DNA of 64,000 nt from Klebsormidium nitens (taxonomy: Eukaryota; Streptophyta; Klebsormidiophyceae; Klebsormidiales; Klebsormidiaceae), in contig DF237054.1 in the NCBI GenBank assembly GCA_000708835.1, forward strand, positions 62,001 through 126,000, read 5' to 3'. The notes beneath the pieces are model-generated. The model did not search any database. It was not told the DNA's origin and saw only the letters and a list, made by a program, of their open reading frames with translations. Each line of letters opens with the position of its first letter. The stretch's first letter is position 1. Of the stretch, positions 12,431-24,800 are shown in pieces. The position numbers and the translations under genes are program-made.

Positions 12431-13342
12431 TACCCCTAGAGGTTTGTTGTTAGCACGCAATTGCCATACGTATAGATCGCCAGATCCTCCATGACAGTCA
12501 AGGTTGATGATTGGGGTTGGCGACTTGCCGGGCCCGTAAGGTCGGTTAGACGAGTTGCACTTTAATCAGGATATAGATTCTGCAGCGAGTTGCATCTTGG
12601 AATTTTCTGCTAGCTAGGATGAGTGGCAAATGCATAGACCTAGTGATAGTTTGTAGCAGCTGTTAGCTGTGCTGGTTATTCTTGTTGTGCATGATTCGCT
12701 TAGAAGACCTGCTGACAATCTTGAGCGGGGGGCCATATTTTAGATTCCGCATATGATTGACTCTACGAATCCGATCAGTTTAGCTTGAGTCCATCTGACC
12801 GGGACTCGGCTCGATCAGCCATCGAAGCAGATCTGTTTGCACCGGCGCTGCCTCGCACATTGAATGCTAATGCATGGTGCGTCGCGCTTCGAAGTGCATG
12901 CAGAGTTCTCCAGTTCTCAAGGACACTGAGGAATATCAAGCGGCCCGACCTTGATAATCTGACCGCCCACGGATGCAGAGTCCAGCGTAGCCAAGTCTTG
13001 AGATACGGGTTGATTGAGTGGTCTTCTTATAAGAAGGTTATAAAGTGGCGGCTTCAAACCAAGTCATAGACACTATGGTGCATGTGTTGCGCTGGGCCGC
13101 TGGGCCGCAATGATACGCAAGTCTTCCGCCGAGGGTTTTCTGGATCACCTTCTACAAAGTATCGAACCTGTGTTCAACACATTCAACAGCATTGAACGCC
13201 GAAGTTAGCTAGTCTAAGAGGTCGAGCCGCACGTGCGCCCAATCCGAGCTGCTATGCAGATATGAATGGTCGGCAGTTGCTGCGCGGCCGCGATCTATAG
13301 TAGACCCGCGCGCGGCGGCTCGGTTCCCCATTGAAATCGCAT
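12431..13342. other. Intergenic left of the gap
   Basis: No gene recognised. The sequence has no long conserved open frame and no tRNA or rRNA features I can see. Confidence 0.5.
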
Positions 13343-13695
13343 NNNNNNNNNNNNNNNNNNNNNNNNNNNNNNNNNNNNNNNNNNNNNNNNNNNNNNNNNN
13401 NNNNNNNNNNNNNNNNNNNNNNNNNNNNNNNNNNNNNNNNNNNNNNNNNNNNNNNNNNNNNNNNNNNNNNNNNNNNNNNNNNNNNNNNNNNNNNNNNNNN
13501 NNNNNNNNNNNNNNNNNNNNNNNNNNNNNNNNNNNNNNNNNNNNNNNNNNNNNNNNNNNNNNNNNNNNNNNNNNNNNNNNNNNNNNNNNNNNNNNNNNNN
13601 NNNNNNNNNNNNNNNNNNNNNNNNNNNNNNNNNNNNNNNNNNNNNNNNNNNNNNNNNNNNNNNNNNNNNNNNNNNNNNNNNNNNNNNNNNNNNNN
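13343..13695. other. Assembly gap (353 N)
   Basis: A run of 353 undetermined bases. The right flank starts immediately with a tandem repeat (13696-13745), so the gap probably hides more copies of it. Confidence 0.99.
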
Positions 13696-13745
13696 TACTA
13701 TTCCTAAAGCTTACTATTCCTAAAGCTTACTATTCCTAAAGCTAA
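13696..13745 (+). repeat. 17-base tandem repeat at gap edge
   Basis: Three copies of the unit TACTATTCCTAAAGCTT, the last slightly altered, directly abut the assembly gap. This is consistent with a collapsed satellite inside the gap. Confidence 0.9.
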
Positions 13746-14625
13746 TACTAAACTGTGTCGGCTCTGGAATCGCTGGGACCGGACCCGGGAGCTTTCGCCG
13801 CACAACTAGGCCGCTGTAGAAGCAGCGGCTCAAGGCTCAGGGGCCAGGGCGGCTCAGGCTGGCTCAGCCCACCCACTACGGTATTATGCAATGTCCTGAA
13901 GGCTGAATGTCGACACTCAAGAGTGCTACTTTATACTCCGTCGAGTACGTGACTGCCCCGTGACTGCTCCGATCACCGTGTGAATCACCCCGGCTGTGGA
14001 TCACCCCGGCTGAATGTTGTCATGCACAGCTAGCACCATCCAAGGGAGTCGGGACCGGGTTACCTAGGTAGATGCCTTCCCTGACAGTGATTTTGGAAAC
14101 GTGTTCCTGATCACTACAGCTTGGATGGGTCTCCTGATCACTTCTTGACAAAGTATGAGAGCTGGCTGCAGCTTATTTTGATGTTAAGCAATTCGAGATG
14201 AGAAGAAAGCATCTTTGGTGAGAGCAATGCATTAAGCAAACAATTGAATCATACTCAATCACCTACCGGGATCAACACTCCCGGCCCCCGGACTCCCGGA
14301 GTCAAGTTCTTTCCAGGAGAGCCATCATGCCATGCATTATGCATGGTCCTGCCAGGTCAGCCTGCTGAGGATAAGTCCAGATTTACCGGTAGATAGATTT
14401 CTTTTACCTCCTCTGTCCTCTGTACCTCTACGTCTCTCGGGTGTGACGTCATAGCCAGTGGCATTAAGCTGAAATGTTTGCGCAAATGTTTAATATTCCT
14501 GTGTTGCATGGCCGCTGATCATTCAGCGCATGCATGATGCCGCACCCATCCTGCAGCTAGTCCTAGGATCCTACCGGTACTATGTTGTCGGCAGGCTACA
14601 GTAGTCTTTTGACTCTGATACCTCT
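13746..14625. other. Intergenic right of the gap
   Basis: No gene recognised. A small palindrome (ATGCATTATGCAT) lies near 14332. The region ends at the TATA box of the next gene. Confidence 0.5.
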
Positions 14626-14632
14626 TATAAAG
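14626..14632 (+). promoter_or_regulatory. TATA box of the secreted EGF/cysteine-module gene
   Basis: TATAAAG lies 157 bases upstream of ATG 14789, with no competing ATG noted between, which is a plausible core promoter. Confidence 0.5.
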
Positions 14633-14788
14633 ACCGGGAAAAGGCGCAGCATTCACAAGAAGCACTCCAACCACTTTTCTCACAGGCGCTTTGCTGCAGC
14701 TTGCCCGTAAAATTCTGCCAAGAGCTCGACAGACTTAGAGTGCCTGCCCTGGGGTGTCCAGCATACTAGCGAGCAGCTGGTTGCCAAG

Positions 14789-17700
14789 ATGATGCTCCGC
14801 TGTACCGTTGCTCTGTTCCTGATTGCGAGCTGCCTCTCTCTTCCTACGGCAACTCTTTCTCAGTTCTCCATTGTTGATTACGACTTTTCCTGCGGCACTG
14901 GCTTCATTCCCGTGCAAGAGTCCCCCACCTCTGAACCGGACTGTTATTCTGATCCATGCTACGGAAATCCTGGTCCCTGCGGTGCAGGTAAGAGAGCCAT
15001 TGACCTTGATATACAATCGCAGCCAGTGTAAGTTAGCATCATTGCTCAGCGGAAGACTCGACCTTGAAACTTCAGGGAATGCTGCTAGTTGGACCAGCCT
15101 CGATTGTCATTCGACCAAGGGCTTTCTACCAGGCATGCGGTCATATATATGCTCAGATGATATTTGATGAGCAGGCATGGTACAGCAAAAAGGGGGTTTC
15201 TACAAGAAAAGATGTATGGGAGAAAGGGCATGTTTCAGCTGCCCTTGATGCTCTTCCTGTCCAGATGTTGTCCGCCAAGTCTATATTACTGAATGTCACG
15301 CTCCATGTTCCCTCTCCAAGCATTTCCAAATTGTGTCCATCTATGGGAAGCTTTTAAGTCCGTAACACACGTGGTCCCCTGCCCTCCGCATCCAGATATT
15401 TCGTGCTTTTTTTGTTGCTCCTCTCTTCTGCATTCGCAGATTAAGATGGAGAACATGCACAACAAGAGTCTTTCCAGCCGCTCCTCAAAGAACATCATGC
15501 CAAGGTGGCACGTAGCAAGGTCACGTGAAATCCATGCTTTCACTCATTGCTCATCAAAGTGGTGTAGCTCTGCAGGTAACCAGTGTACGGTCAAGGGGAC
15601 CACCGTCTTGGGGCTTACCATCCTCGAGTCTGTGTGTACCTGTCCGGCCCCATCCGTAGTCAGCCACATCGTCTACGTAGACTTCTGCTACGTGCCAGGT
15701 ACATGGGTTAAGGGTTGTTTCTTTTCTCTGACTCCTCCACCTTCTTCCTTCAAACTCGATTCTGTGGTCAATAGTGTTTTGAACCCGACGTGGACGAAAG
15801 GCTAGGTACATGTTGACCAAACACGGTTAGAACCACTTGAGCCTGGTTTTCTTGTGTCTACATTCTGGAACATGGATTCGTGTGTTGTGCTTGTGAGCTG
15901 CATGTTGGCGCCATTTGATTTTCATTAACCGTGCTCTAAAAGACGGTTTGTCCCAATCAAGAGGAATTGTGCTTCCATCAAAAGGTATTTGCTCCAATCA
16001 AAACGGGTTTTTGCTCCAGTTAATCAGGATGAGAAGACTCTAGACAGTCTCTAGTTGAAGGGTACAGTTACAGCTTACCTAACTTTGCAATGCAGGGACT
16101 GATCGATGCAATCCCAACCCATGCAAGAACGGAGGCACGTGTGAGGCAGTCACAGACTTCAATGGTGTCAAAGGTGCCTTCGTTTGCACCTGCCCTCCCA
16201 CTCTCGAGGGGACCACTTGCGAACTCCCGTAAGTTTGATGGCTGTGTGAGTGTGGGAGTCCAAAACCATATGGGAAGATGACAGTTGCTTAACCTGGTCG
16301 ACCGCTGGCAGCTTGCAGTGTCACTCGTCTTCCTCTCACAGGATGAAACTTTCCTGACCAAGATGCATCAACTTCTGCTCCGAGCTGGGTTGCCTAAGTA
16401 GGACACATCGGTCCACCCTCACTTGACACAATCATTTGTCACCGTTCTTCTCACTCAACAGTGGCCAAGTCCGATTGGACCGTCTTGGTTTATGTCCCCT
16501 TGTACTTCACTAGGAAGCTAAAACGAAACGCGATGTGCTGTTTGTGCTCACAGGACGCTATCGTGTCCAAAACCGACTGAGTAAGGTTCCCTATGTCAGC
16601 GTCAACCGGAATGCATTCTTTTGACTGCACGTATGACCACTCCTTCAACCAAAGAACATGCCGACTCAAAGCCCAAATAGAGGTCAACAAGGGTTCATTG
16701 TAACGGCCGCTCTCGTTGTTTTTGTGTACAGATCCAGACAGCCAAGACCCATCCCAATTGTCAGAAATGGAACTCGCCCGCCCACCCCACCGCCTACCCC
16801 GCCTCCCAGCCCCGCTCCTACCGTTGCCATCATCGGTATGAGAAAGCTCATTGTTTTGTTTACTTTACTTTTGGGTAGCGATCTGCTGCGGACTTTCTTG
16901 GACTGTCCTCAGTTGCTTGCACGAGGAGGGCACGAGGTTCTTGTCTTTCTTAGATGCTCCGCTGCTTGCTGTTGGAGCGCGTGCAGTTGAAAGCAGTTCA
17001 GAACACCGGAGAAAACGTTGCCCTCGTACCTTGTCACCGTACTATAAATGATAGCCCCGTTTAAGATCGTTGTGAGGCCACTTCGATCTTAAACGTACTC
17101 AGGTTTTCAGGCTATTTTGATCTTAAACGTTGTGTCAGACCATTTTGATCTTAAAAGCTGAATTTCTGAGATCAAAACGGCCTCAGCAAACGATCTTAAA
17201 CCGGGTATTGATTTCTTCATAAGAACTACTCTGGCGCGCTTTTTGCGCTTGACCAATCCTGGAGTTGGCAGCTTTGCTTTCCGGATTCTTACACGTTGGC
17301 ATTGGGATCGGTATAGCACAGCACGAACCTTCCTACACTAAGGGGAAAGTACCTACCATTTATTCAGCCCTAATTTCGAGGGATTTAGAACGCTGACTAG
17401 CTTTCCAAGTTATCATGGTGGTTATCTGCTTGGCTGCCCTTCAAACAGGCACAAATTGTCCAAACCGGGCTCTTCTTGCTCACAGGGGACCAAGGCGTGT
17501 GCGGCAAACCGGGGGAGCCGTTTGGCTTCCCGGTGAGATGCTACTTCAACAGCGATCCGCAGGTCAGTAGAGTTTTTTCTCGGGTCCCGGCGTTCTGTAA
17601 CTCGTCTATCTTCTGTGGGAATGTCTTTGGTTTACATGCGTCGCAACCCAGTTAATTTCTGCAGGCTTTTTGGGGTTGAGAATTTGAGCCAGTCAAACCA

Positions 17701-19049
17701 CGGGAGCTATTGTTCTGCTGATCTAGAATCAGGCTACCTTCGAAACAAGGGGTGAAGTCAGTGAGCCAGTCACTAAGACTCTTGCGTCTACGCTTCTTGA
17801 TTTGGATGTGCTGGATTAAGTTCGTAGCAAATTTCAGTCAAAATCCATTTGAAAGACTCAGAATAACCACCTGCAGGGCCGGTACGTCTGCTGCGATAAC
17901 CAAGGCTGCAACGGATTCAACGCCGATAACCTCACCCCACGCTGCAAGAACTATGGACACGTGCCTTTCAACTTCGGCTTACCAGTTCCTACCATTGGCG
18001 ACCAAGGTAAAGATTCAAGTTGGTTTGGCCAGGAATCAATCCTGCAAGTGGTTCCAGTGTGTTTGTTGTATGGCTCTATGTTTCTGCACCTTTGAACTCC
18101 TGATCAGCATTTCGGGGTTCGGGGCCGTTTTAGATACTGCACCATTTCAGTCAAGTTTCTGCTGCCTCTTGAAGTAGTACTTTCGCCTACAGAGCTGTTG
18201 GCTGAACTTTCACGTGCGCAAGAAGGCTAGAAGTATCAGGGCGGGCTTGTGACTGTGAGAGTAGAGACCGACTGATTTCATCAGGGGCACTAGAATCGCC
18301 ACCAACAGTGAACACATCGTCCAACTAGAACCGCGAGCTTTTGTAGCCTGACTGGGCCGCTTTGCGTTTGAAACCAAGCCAAGCTGGAACTTGTATTCGT
18401 AGGTCACTGCCGTTTGACTTTCTGTTTGCATCCCTTTCAGCGACCTCGAACACCTCTGACACCACCTGCGAAGAGGCCCGAAAGGACCCTCTGCTGGTGG
18501 AGTTCAGGTTGCTCTAAAGTCTCTCACACATACGAGAACTTTGTCTGGATAGCCTTCAACTAGCTTTTCCTGTCCTGAATAGTCCTTTCAAATGAAACAA
18601 CGGAGATCAGAACTCGCATCGGTGCTTGATTTGATAAGTTCTGTGAAGAATTGAACTGGAGACCCATGATTGCATACTTACTTTACCGCTGCTGCCGCCC
18701 CCCGTGCCGCTCGGAGGAGAGGAGATCCCAGGGGAACCCCTCGGCTTCCGGGACAAGTCTCTGCTTAGGGTTATTTGCAGCCCCTACCATTTGATGGAAT
18801 ATTACGTCCTCCGGATCCAGGACTAGAAAGTCCTCACCCGTCTGAATCAAACCCGCTTTTCCCGCAGGCCTTTGCGGTAAGCCAGGCTCAGCCGTCGATT
18901 TCCCCAATCGGTGCTGGTTCAACACCGACCCCCTCCAGCGATACGTCTGCTGCGACGTTCACGGGTGCAACGGGTTCAACGATGATAACCTGATTCCGCG
19001 CTGCAGAAATGCCGGCTATGTGCCCTCAAACTTCGGCCGCCCGAACTAG
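14789..19049 (+). CDS. Secreted EGF-like protein with two novel Cys modules
   Basis: Seven exons, 14789-14987, 15576-15698, 16096-16228, 16732-16835, 17486-17562, 17877-18006 and 18868-19049, join in phase to 315 residues. The N-terminus MMLRCTVALFLIASCLSL is a signal peptide, so the product is likely secreted or in the cell wall. Exons 1-2 form a Cys-rich EGF-like unit (YGNPGPCGAG then CTVKGTT...CTCP). Exon 3 is a good EGF domain (CNPNPCKNGGTCEA ... GAFVCTCPPTLEGTTCEL). Exon 4 is a Pro-rich hinge (PPTPPPTPPPSPAP). Exons 5-6 and exon 7 then encode two copies of a ~55-residue module: CGKPG, FP-x-RC-x-FN-x-DP, RYVCCD, GCNGF, DNL-x-PRC and NFG. I do not recognise this module. A 67-base candidate exon at 18441-18507 breaks the frame and was left out. 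No enzyme motif is visible. Confidence 0.75.
17057..17204. repeat. Inverted/direct repeat cluster (MITE-like) in intron
   Basis: The motif CGTTTAAGATCG and its complement CGATCTTAAACG alternate across 150 bases (about 17059, 17084, 17116, 17144, 17168 and 17191), giving nested hairpins. It lies in intron 4 of the secreted-protein gene and could be the remnant of a small foldback transposable element. Confidence 0.55.
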
Positions 19050-21847
19050 GGTAAGCAGCTGAAACCCTGTTTTGGTTTCAGAGAACTCAGGGATAAGTCT
19101 CATGTTCAAAGTGGGTCCGACAAGGGTTTGTTTTCTTCTCCGTCGCCCAGTGGACGGACTCGTCAGTGCATCGGTAACTCGGCGGGCAACGCTGTGCTCA
19201 GGGCCAGAACAACTGAGCGTATGAAGGCGTTAGCCCTTGACTGGATCACCAAAGAAGTTTTCGAAGTTCACGGTCTCCGGTCAAATTGCTTGTACATTCC
19301 GGCATTTCAAAAGGCACCTTTTACATTTTGAAATGTTTGCTGCTCATCATATAACTGCTTTCGCTTCGTCGTTGGCTGCGGATTGCTCAACGACACTCGA
19401 CGAAGAAAACTATGAGATTGACAAAACTTGGTGCAACTCTGAGGTCACTCAATTGGAAGTTCTCTTGATTCCGGCATCCGTTCCAACCCTCTCTTGACCG
19501 GCCAGTACCGTTTTACTCGCATGCAGGAGTGTGCGGCTCAGGAGCCGCGCCGCGGCCGCCTTCTACTAGCAATATTCGGAGCCGGGCTTTTTACAAAGAG
19601 CCGCCGGTAGGGAGCATGTCTACTGAGTGTCTTTGCCAAGTCTCATATAGGGTTTGTCTCTTGACCATTCTTTATATGCGGACTAGGTACCCACTAGCTA
19701 GCCGATCCAGGTTTTGCCCGCACGGTAGATCGACACCCAACGACAACGATTTTGATCACTAATCGAGCAGTTTATAGAGCGGGCCACTGTCAGTGCAGGG
19801 AAACTAGACTGCCGCCCTCAGTTGTCTGTCCAATGAGTAATCAGCGACTTGTAGATGCCGGTTTCGTTTGTGAAAGAAAAGAGCAATAGTTTGTATCGGA
19901 AAGTAGGACAGGTACCGGTGAGAGTGTTTGGACCAGAACGTCGCGTCACGTGGCACCGCTTTGCTTCCTCGCACACTGCAACGACAGTCGTCATCCATGT
20001 ACCATCCTCTTTGCTTTGCGTTTTTGTACGGTAGTCAAAATTTTGTCTGTCGTCCTGGCTTCCAATTACTGACTTGAAAAGCCGGATTCTGATCGACACA
20101 ATACGAGAATCTGACTGGCTTCACGAAAAACAGGTGCGTAGCGCATGAGGGCGGGAGGGGGGGGAAGTTTGGAATAAGGTCGCTTCTTAGAACGCTTGCA
20201 GAGCGGATTAATTCCTAGGGCGCTTTCAGAGAGCAAATGCTCGGAATGAAAGCATTCTCTACTCATTCATCATGTTTATAGCTACTTTTACTCACTTCGA
20301 TCTGCTTTTTCTCACTTCGAGCTGATGATGTCAATGTCAATCATGCTCAATGCGGAGGCTTGCGCTTATTGATTATGATCGACAAATCTGGCATGTCGCT
20401 TCTCGAAATCCACAACACTCCCAATTATAGCTTTACTAGTATATCAATGAAATGTTTGAGAAATGGAGAGCTCTTTTTTGGTGTAATTGGGAGCATGCAG
20501 CTTTGAATGCATTGACGATGCACAATACGGAATCTTCATATCTCATTTAAGCACCTCTAAAAGCATTCGTCACCAATACTCAAAATATAAAAGCTCCATT
20601 TCTCAAACGTCCGGTCATGTATCTCTATATTCGATCAAGGGGGAACAAAAAAAGACCGCAGTGAAGATCAATGTGCTGTTACAATTACTTAGGGTCTCAA
20701 AACCAATTTTGGAAGATTGGAAACGTCATTTTTCATGCTAGGATTTTCCCTCCGCCATATCACCTCTTCTTTCCCGCTTCCTTCCTTCCTAACACTACAA
20801 TTAGCATACCAGATTAAAGTACAGTTTGCGAGCAATGTTGGCAACTTTGAAGGCACCTAAGCCAGAGACTGAGCCCAAACGGTTGCATCAACGAAAGGGC
20901 TTTGCTAGCTAACTTTACATGAACCATCGAACCATCGCTAACTGCCCTTGGCCCTTGCAGCCGGGGCTGCTTCGGAACGTTCGCCGTGAATCAGCAACTC
21001 GCTGTCTTCCGCAACGACTTTGCATCTATGCACAACGCCCCCGTCTGCGAGAAAGGACACGACGTGAGCAGCAGCCAAAGAAGTGGGGCGAAGGTAACGT
21101 CAGCCGAAAGGGGGAGCAACGTCAGCAGCGAAACCCATTGGAAGGCGGTCTTACGAAGCTTCGAAAGATAAGTTGCACTAGAGTTCGGTAGATAGCGCAA
21201 AGGCCGCTCCCAAAAACAGGGGTTATGGACGAATTCCTCACGTGACGCAAACCCAAACTCAGCAGTTTTAAACCTGAATCTGACAATCTTTTCACACAGA
21301 ACGTCCTCACTCTTTACCACCCCTGCGTCCCACTATAATAAAAATACAACCAAACGACTATTTCTCATTTTAATGGAAGCAAGCAAAGTGCCTGCCACCG
21401 GCAGAGAATTCATTTTTAAAACCAGGTGAAGAATATGACCGCCCCCTTGATCTCGACGGCCCAGTTTTTGCATCGCCACTGCAGCACGTTCGACGGAATG
21501 TTGCACGTTTGGGACAACAATGACTTTCCCTGGGAACAACCCGCGACATAATTGCCCGTACAATAAAAACGAACGCCTCAATCTCAACGCCCTCATTCGT
21601 CTGCTTCCACTGCACTCGTTGCACCGAAAACGAAGTCTGACTAGCTTCCACTGCTCACGACTGGCCTCTAACGGGGGGCGTCGTGCGACTCGAAATGCCT
21701 CGGCCACAAAATAGCCCGTATGCCCGCATTCGGCACCACGTGATCGGATTCTTGGCGACACGAAGACAGGTTATTCTGCGAACGGGCCGCCGCGAACCGA
21801 CGTGGTTAGACGCCCCTTTTAAGCGAACCTCAAACAGCGCCACTCAC
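19050..21847. other. Long intergenic region, no gene recognised
   Basis: About 2.8 kb with no convincing coding sequence. The last exon of the PAF-AH-like gene may lie at its right end (roughly 21.3-21.8 kb, minus strand) but I could not fix it. A foldback sequence sits at 20454-20608. Confidence 0.45.
20454..20608. repeat. Foldback (inverted repeat) element
   Basis: GTTTGAGAAATGGAGAGCTC at 20454-20473 is nearly the reverse complement of AAGCTCCATTTCTCAAAC at 20591-20608, with an AT-rich spacer of ~118 bases. This looks like a small non-autonomous element or a chance hairpin. Confidence 0.45.
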
Positions 21848-24800
21848 CGTCGATTCCCTCGTTCGACTGGATCCACTGCAGGCCCGCCCGACTCGACACG
21901 CCTTGCACTCTGACCGGATCGACATCGCTTTGCTTGCCCAGCAGCTTCAGCCAGCCCGTCGCAACTAGAGCGAAGTCGCTCTGGTTCGTGTGCTTCGTGC
22001 CCCGGATCGTCAGCAGCTCGATCGCGCCCCCGGCTTTCCGTTTCGCGGCCGTGAAGCGCTCCCGGCACGCGCGCAGGTTCGCCCACTCGAACGCTTCGGA
22101 GTGGACGGAGATGACCGGGGCCTTCCCGGCGGCGCGGCGGTACTCCTCCTGCGTACCCACAATAAAAAGCGGGTTAGGACAGGGTTAGGACAGGGTTAGG
22201 CAAGGGTAAGCAAGAGTTAGGCAAGGGTGAGAGCACACTCAAGGGATGGGTAGGGCATGATCCAGGGCGGCTTGCGGGCACCTCAAAGGTGGGTGTGGAA
22301 TGATTAGCGGATGAGTTCCCCCCATATTTCGAAACTTGGAGTGAGGACACGGAGCCAAACCTGGCCACCAAAAAAGCATTCCTGTGAACCAACGGAGATT
22401 CATGCTAGAGCAGAGGGGATAGGGGCGGTTCAACACATGAACGGGCCTGACGGAGTGATAACGCCTGATCAGCCTACAGCTTTCCAAAAAAACGAAGAGT
22501 GGAGCGCTTCCGGCCGCACAAAGAATTCCTGAAAGGAAACGTTGAAAGGGGTTCGAACCGGCTAGAGGCCAGAGTGTTCTGTCTCAAAAGGAGTACTGAG
22601 AACACAGAGTTTGACAGCGACTCTGGAACACCGAAATGAATCTAATAAATCTGCCAAGCTCGAACACAATGCGCCATCCTAGCGCTCGGTCTTGGGGGGC
22701 AACCAAGTGACAGTGGGGAATTTTAACAGTGACGTTGAGGTGCTGCGGCCACATTATCCCAGTTTTTGTGTTGCCCGGGGTTTCCCTGCGACAACCGTCC
22801 AGGAATCACCAATAATGTGCGACGAACCAGAAGCGACCAATCAACGGTATTTTGACAAATCCAGTCAGCGGGGACTGTATAGCGGACTAGCCGTGCATGT
22901 GTGCAGAAGAAAAGACTCAAACGCCGGTAAAATAAAATTGGCGAAGATTACTCAATTACCGAAAACTGCTCCCAACAGCAGTCCAGCGCGGCGCACGCTG
23001 CGAGAGCCCTGATCCGTCTGTCCTTTGATTTCACTCCAAACTCTATCTGCGCAGAAGCCGAACGCATCGCAGCAAACCCACCTCTCCAAACGGCTCCCAC
23101 CAGCAATCCAGCGCCACGCACGCCTTGGAACGTGCTTCTTCTTTGACCATTTTCTCGTTTAATATTTCTAAGCAGTTTCTTCAGGTGACGGATTGAAGCA
23201 GAGTCAAACACATCGAACCAAACCCACCTCCCCAAACGGCTCCCACCAACAATCCAGCGCCACGCACGCCTTGAAGCGGCTATCGAGCCCGCACGTCGTG
23301 ACCGCCGTCGCCGCTCCGAATGAATGCCCCGTCGCCGAAACACGTGAGAGATCCAGCTTGCCCTTGAACCATGCGGGGTCGAAAGTGGTCGTTCCGGCAA
23401 CGTTATCGGCCAGGGAAACAAGCCCACTGTCGAGAGCTGTTGCGAGATCGAGTGTGGCGCGAACCTCTGCAACGCGCTGCGAGGAGACGAGATAACAATC
23501 AGAAAGAACGCCTGGAGAATGCATCGAAAGAAACCGTACGAAAATGAGACCATCTGACGTGCTTTGCAAAAGGGGAGCTAAGCTTCTGAGGTGGAAAACT
23601 GAGATTGGTTGGCTAGTAAGCTGTATCAATGGACAAGTCAAATCACAGCAAAGGGTCGCAAAAATCATCGCCAGACTCGTCAACCGAGTGCAGACTGACT
23701 CCGATTGAGCAACAAGGATTCTATCCGGATGTCACTGTCGGCCTTCAGCAGCGGTGCTACCACCGGTTCAGGACACACCGTTTTGTCGGGACAAACAACT
23801 GGGGCGCGTGCTTACGTGCTAACAGCTGTCGGTGGCGCATTTGCACAGCTTACCTGTGGCTGACTGATAAAACAAATCCTTACAATCAACTGTCGGGGCG
23901 TGGGCTTACGTGCAAGAACTGCGGGTGGCGCAACTCCATAGCTTATTTGCCAAAGCCGAGGCGCTTTGTAAGAATAGATCTTGTCACTTGCCGATAAGAC
24001 TTAATCATTACGAACAGATGAACGGAACAGGGGCTTACATGCAAGAGCTGCCGGTGGCGCACTTCCATAGCGTCCTTGCCATAGCCGAGGTGTGTGAGGA
24101 ACTGGTACTTGTGGGTAATACGTCCTTCGGCGTCCACCTCAGCGTAACGAGATGCGCTGGCGGTGCCGTCGCGGTGCTCCAGAGAAATGACAACTAGAAG
24201 AAGGGAGAAATATGGGTCAAATTCATGAAAGTGATGGTTTTAGAATATCGCCCCTTCGCGTCCACCTCAGCGTGATAAGACATGCAGGCCCGGTGCTCCA
24301 GAGAAATGACAACTAGGGGAGGTAAACTATGGGTTAACGCTGAAAGCGAAATTTGTGAAGTATCCGCCCCTTCGCATCCTCCTCAGCGTGACCTCATCGT
24401 GACCTCAGCCCCGAAAGCTTGTGAATGTGGCTGTCGCTTCGAACCTCAACCCGAAACTCAGGTGAACGAGGTCGCAAAGGTTTGGGGCTGCCCTCGTGCG
24501 CCAGGTTCTATCCGACCTGTCTTCGAATCTGTGGGATTTGTGGGCTCCGCTTGGAACTTTCAATAAACAGAGACAATTAAGGAGGAACATGAGGAGAAAA
24601 AGAGGAGAAAGGTTTGAAGGAGAAGCCATGGCAGCATGGATTCAAGACCCCTCGTTTGGAAAGGGGTACCATAGCTACCCAAAGCCTGAGGCAGCGAAAA
24701 GGCCCACAAAAACGCACTGACGATACCACTGAAACTTTCGAATGGAAGTTGGTCGATAAAATGAAAGATGGTCTAAGTGAGTGTCTCACCATAGCCGTAC

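Noticed and set aside
18441..18507. Candidate exon with good AG and GT edges in the secreted-protein gene
   Set aside because: Its 67-base length shifts the frame into a stop. Skipping it joins IGDQ to GLCGKPG exactly as in the first copy of the module.
22948..23553. Long minus-strand open frame beside PAF-AH exon 4
   Set aside because: It is produced by the tandem exon-edge copies read in a shifted frame; the real exon ends at 23228.
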